From NCBI GenBank assembly GCA_035356975.1, contig DAORGW010000028.1, forward strand, positions 1 to 11,617: a DNA stretch of 11,617 nucleotides, written 5' to 3'. The position numbers were made by a program, and so were the translations under genes. Of this stretch, positions 11,147 to 11,617 are shown piece after piece. The stretch's first letter is position 1; each line of letters starts with the position of its first letter. Source of the stretch: STF1-138 sp035356975 (GTDB lineage Bacteria > Patescibacteriota > Patescibacteriia > UBA1558 > S5-K13). The notes beneath the pieces are model-generated. The model had not been told where the DNA came from. It searched no databases and worked only from the letters and a program-made list of their open reading frames with translations.

Positions 11147-11617
11147 TTATTCTTCTTTTTTATTAAGGTCAATATCTATTGCTATGGGCATAGATACCTG
11201 TTTTCCAGCTCTTATTGCCTGTATTCTTTGTAGTTCGTGTAATGACTTATAAATACCCCTTTCTATACTTGTTTCATATCTCAAAACCCTGTCTAATAAA
11301 TCACTATTTAACATATCTCGCGTTCTTTTTATTTTTATATCTACATCTTCAAATATAATTTCTTTTGAGTTTTTTTCGAGCATCATAGCGGCACTTTCTA
11401 TTTTTAAGACCCTTCCCAGTCTCCAAATGTTAGAAATTATTCTATCCGTCAAGAATAATTCAAATTCCCCAATTGGGAGAAGTTGATTTTTAATATTATC
11501 TTCTAACTCTGTGAGTTCATTTTCTTCTTCATCATCTAATAACACTTTACTACTTAATAGTCCGTGTTTTAGGGCATTCATCTTACTTATTTCTTTGCCT
11601 TCGTCTGTTTTTACTCC
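11147..11617 (-). CDS. NALKHG-family uncharacterised protein (partial at right edge)
   Basis: The frame is open from the window edge. An internal ATG at 11581 could be taken as the start, but the 12 codons before it read GVKTDEGKEISK. Together with MNALKHGLLSSKVLL this matches the G-P-K-T-x-E-G-K...NALKHGL opening common in a widespread uncharacterised family, so the true start lies beyond 11617. Then come an acidic segment (LDDEEENELTELEDNI), a helix with EFELFLTDRIISNIWRLGRVLKIE, and a closing helix RYETSIERGIYKSLHELQRIQAIR, both typical of that family. The visible part is 156 residues, all helical and without catalytic motifs. Relatives occur in mobile elements and are sometimes annotated near phage packaging genes. 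I do not assign a function. Confidence 0.75.
   Translation of the reverse strand, partial: GVKTDEGKEISKMNALKHGLLSSKVLLDDEEENELTELEDNIKNQLLPIGEFELFLTDRIISNIWRLGRVLKIESAAMMLEKNSKEIIFEDVDIKIKRTRDMLNSDLLDRVLRYETSIERGIYKSLHELQRIQAIRAGKQVSMPIAIDIDLNKKEE

Noticed and set aside
1..11617. CRISPR array or insertion sequence
   Set aside because: No regularly spaced repeats, and no transposase or terminal inverted repeats flanked by target duplications, were seen.

Overview
The window looks like a stretch of chromosome from a very AT-rich, reduced-genome bacterium. My best guess is a Candidate Phyla Radiation / Patescibacteria (Parcubacteria-like) lineage. This rests on the extreme AT content, a PilT ATPase, a GlmU-like protein cut down to its nucleotidyltransferase domain, core genes without Shine-Dalgarno sites, very short leaders, and tRNA genes that encode their CCA ends. 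TGA is used as a stop (for example at the ends of the genes at 649-1176 and 1950-2348), so the code is the standard bacterial one. The lineage is inference; no rRNA gene or marker long enough to settle it is present.

Left part (1-2450): the tail of an unrecognised gene and a possible 58-residue ORF are followed by a tRNA-Ala(GGC)/tRNA-Arg(CCU) unit with its own extended -10 promoter and terminator. Three single-gene units follow: an unknown 175-residue protein, an AlaE-like small membrane protein, and an unknown 132-residue protein. All three have strong Shine-Dalgarno sequences, and two share a TTGACA-N17-TATTAT promoter. Two perfect parS palindromes (TGTTCCACGTGGAACA, 1276-1291 and 2462-2477) bracket the last two genes.

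Middle (2450-5650): an 850-base gene-free stretch carries a symmetric cluster of DnaA boxes (2925-3035) beside an almost pure AT tract. Together with the parS sites it is a strong candidate for the chromosomal origin, oriC. A well-bounded minus-strand transcript (promoter at about 2845-2817, terminator at about 2575-2521) occupies its left half. To the right are pilT, the GlmU-like nucleotidyltransferase, then ribosomal protein L19 followed by tRNA-Leu(GAG) and tRNA-Ala(UGC).

Right part (5595-11617): every gene is on the minus strand, consistent with an integrated genomic island at tRNA-Ala(UGC). A large serine recombinase reads through the tRNA's terminator and ends inside the tRNA gene, antisense to it. 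Reading away from it come a 54-residue ORF overlapping the recombinase start, a MerR-like regulator, a Panacea-domain antitoxin with an unrecognised partner (a candidate toxin-antitoxin pair), a class-beta DNA methyltransferase overlapping an HNH restriction endonuclease (a type II R-M system), and a partial gene of the NALKHG family running off the right edge. The far attachment site is not in the window.

The regulatory layout is tight. Large inverted repeats sit at the -10/start regions of the MerR and HNH genes, with the same 6-base spacer and the same distance from -10 to start codon. The -35 box of the MerR gene forms the loop of the terminator that ends the toxin-antitoxin operon. The most novel candidates are the Panacea partner, the origin-embedded RNA, and the recombinase/tRNA fusion.
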